DNA of 64,000 nucleotides, taken from Balaenoptera acutorostrata (taxonomy: Eukaryota > Chordata > Mammalia > Artiodactyla > Balaenopteridae). The notes beneath the pieces are model-generated. The model made no database searches. It had not been told where the DNA came from and worked only from the letters and a program-made list of their open reading frames with translations. The stretch lies in assembly GCF_949987535.1 (NCBI RefSeq), contig NW_026646029.1:930001-994000 (forward strand). The letters are read 5' to 3'. How positions within the stretch are numbered: position 1 is the first letter of the stretch; every line of letters begins with the position of its first letter. A program made the position numbers and the translations under genes. Below, piece after piece: positions 63,361 to 64,000 of the stretch.

Positions 63361-64000
63361 TCACAGCCCCTGAACGAATTGTGTAAGAATTTCTCTCTCT
63401 TTCACTATCTTTGTTTCACGGGTTTTGAAAAGTCATTTATTTTTATAATGGGGTTTAGCTGCTTTTCACGGCTGTGTTTATGCCGCTTTACACCCCCGTG
63501 ACTCACTTACAGAGAGATATCAATACATAGGTGTGAAGATTCTTAGTAGTCAGATATATTCTTGTGCGGTGAATAGGGGGTGTTGAGTCCAGTTCACTGA
63601 GCAAGGAGTAGGTCTTGTCTATTACATATTGGGTTTATGGAACGGTATCTGAGCTAATTTGAAACCCTTGTTTTTTGCATCACCCAACCTCACCTTTCCC
63701 GTTCAGCAGCCATAGTGTGTTTTCTGGACGTGTGACTCTGTTCTGTTTTGTAATTCTGTTCAAGTGTAGCGGTTTTTACATTCCCTCTATAAGTGATATC
63801 TTATGATAAGTGTCTTTTTCTGTGTGACTTATTTCACTTAGAATCGTCGTACCTAAATCCACTCATCGTGCTGCTACTAGCCTTATGACGTTGATTTCAT
63901 GGCTGAGTGATATTCCATTGTACATGAGGACCACAACTTCTTTATCCATTTTTCTCTTTCCTAGGATATTTAAGGTGTAATGAAGTGGGGGTTCTAGTCA
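63361..64000. repeat. Satellite unit 37, partial (first 640 bp)
   Basis: Cut by the window end before the palindrome. The first part ('cactatctttg', 'cccccgtgactc', 'cttagtagtc') matches unit 29; 'tttttgcatcacccaacc' matches unit 30. Confidence 0.9.

Larger units (their letters stand above)
1..64000. repeat. Tandem satellite array, ~1,760-bp unit, 36.4 copies (probable common cetacean satellite)
   Basis: The same sequence recurs head to tail at 1760, 3520, 5280 and so on to 63361, with no interruption or inversion. Twenty consecutive units (2-21) are exactly 1,760 bp; the others run from 1,757 to 1,765 bp. Units differ by scattered substitutions, by eye usually one to a few percent. The period, the L1-derived content and the array form agree with the common cetacean satellite, a C-band heterochromatin component of whales. 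The array runs off both ends of the window, so its true size and flanks are unknown. A related cetartiodactyl satellite is the main alternative. Confidence 0.9.

Overview
The window is satellite DNA from end to end. One unit of about 1,760 bp repeats head to tail: 36 complete copies plus the first 640 bp of a 37th. The unit start is arbitrary and is set here at the T of 'tcacagcccctgaac'. There is no unique sequence, functional protein gene, RNA gene or CRISPR array. The open frames in each unit (about 80-140 codons, both strands, overlapping) repeat only because the DNA repeats.

Source: most likely a whale. The period and content match what is known of the 'common cetacean satellite' (about 1.75 kb in baleen whales and some toothed whales, shorter in dolphins and relatives), a heterochromatin component for which an L1 origin has been proposed. 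This is recalled, not searched. A baleen whale is the best guess.

Inside each unit: (i) about 76-946 and, more weakly, 1019-1115 is a degraded L1 3' end on the minus strand (3' UTR plus the C-terminal part of ORF2). A minus-strand frame still reads like ORF2p, including QPLWRSV in many units. (ii) At about 948-1019 the L1 piece is interrupted by a palindrome, a perfect 72-bp inverted repeat with no spacer in 15 units. Its arms resemble a cetartiodactyl mariner terminal repeat, so it looks like a roughly 80-bp mariner MITE that entered the L1 fragment before amplification. (iii) About 1200-1759 and 1-75 come from nothing I recognise.

Layout: units 1-3 are almost identical; units 4-13 follow a four-unit (7,040 bp) higher-order pattern, with units 6-9 and 10-13 nearly identical; units 14-15 repeat one member; units 15-20 hold a three-unit (5,280 bp) duplication; units 21-37 are a mosaic whose long-range copies are mostly 4, 8 or 12 units apart. 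Units 2-21 are each exactly 1,760 bp, while indels collect in units 22-36. Single-unit duplications are seen at units 1-3, 26-27 and 30-32. All comparisons were made by eye.
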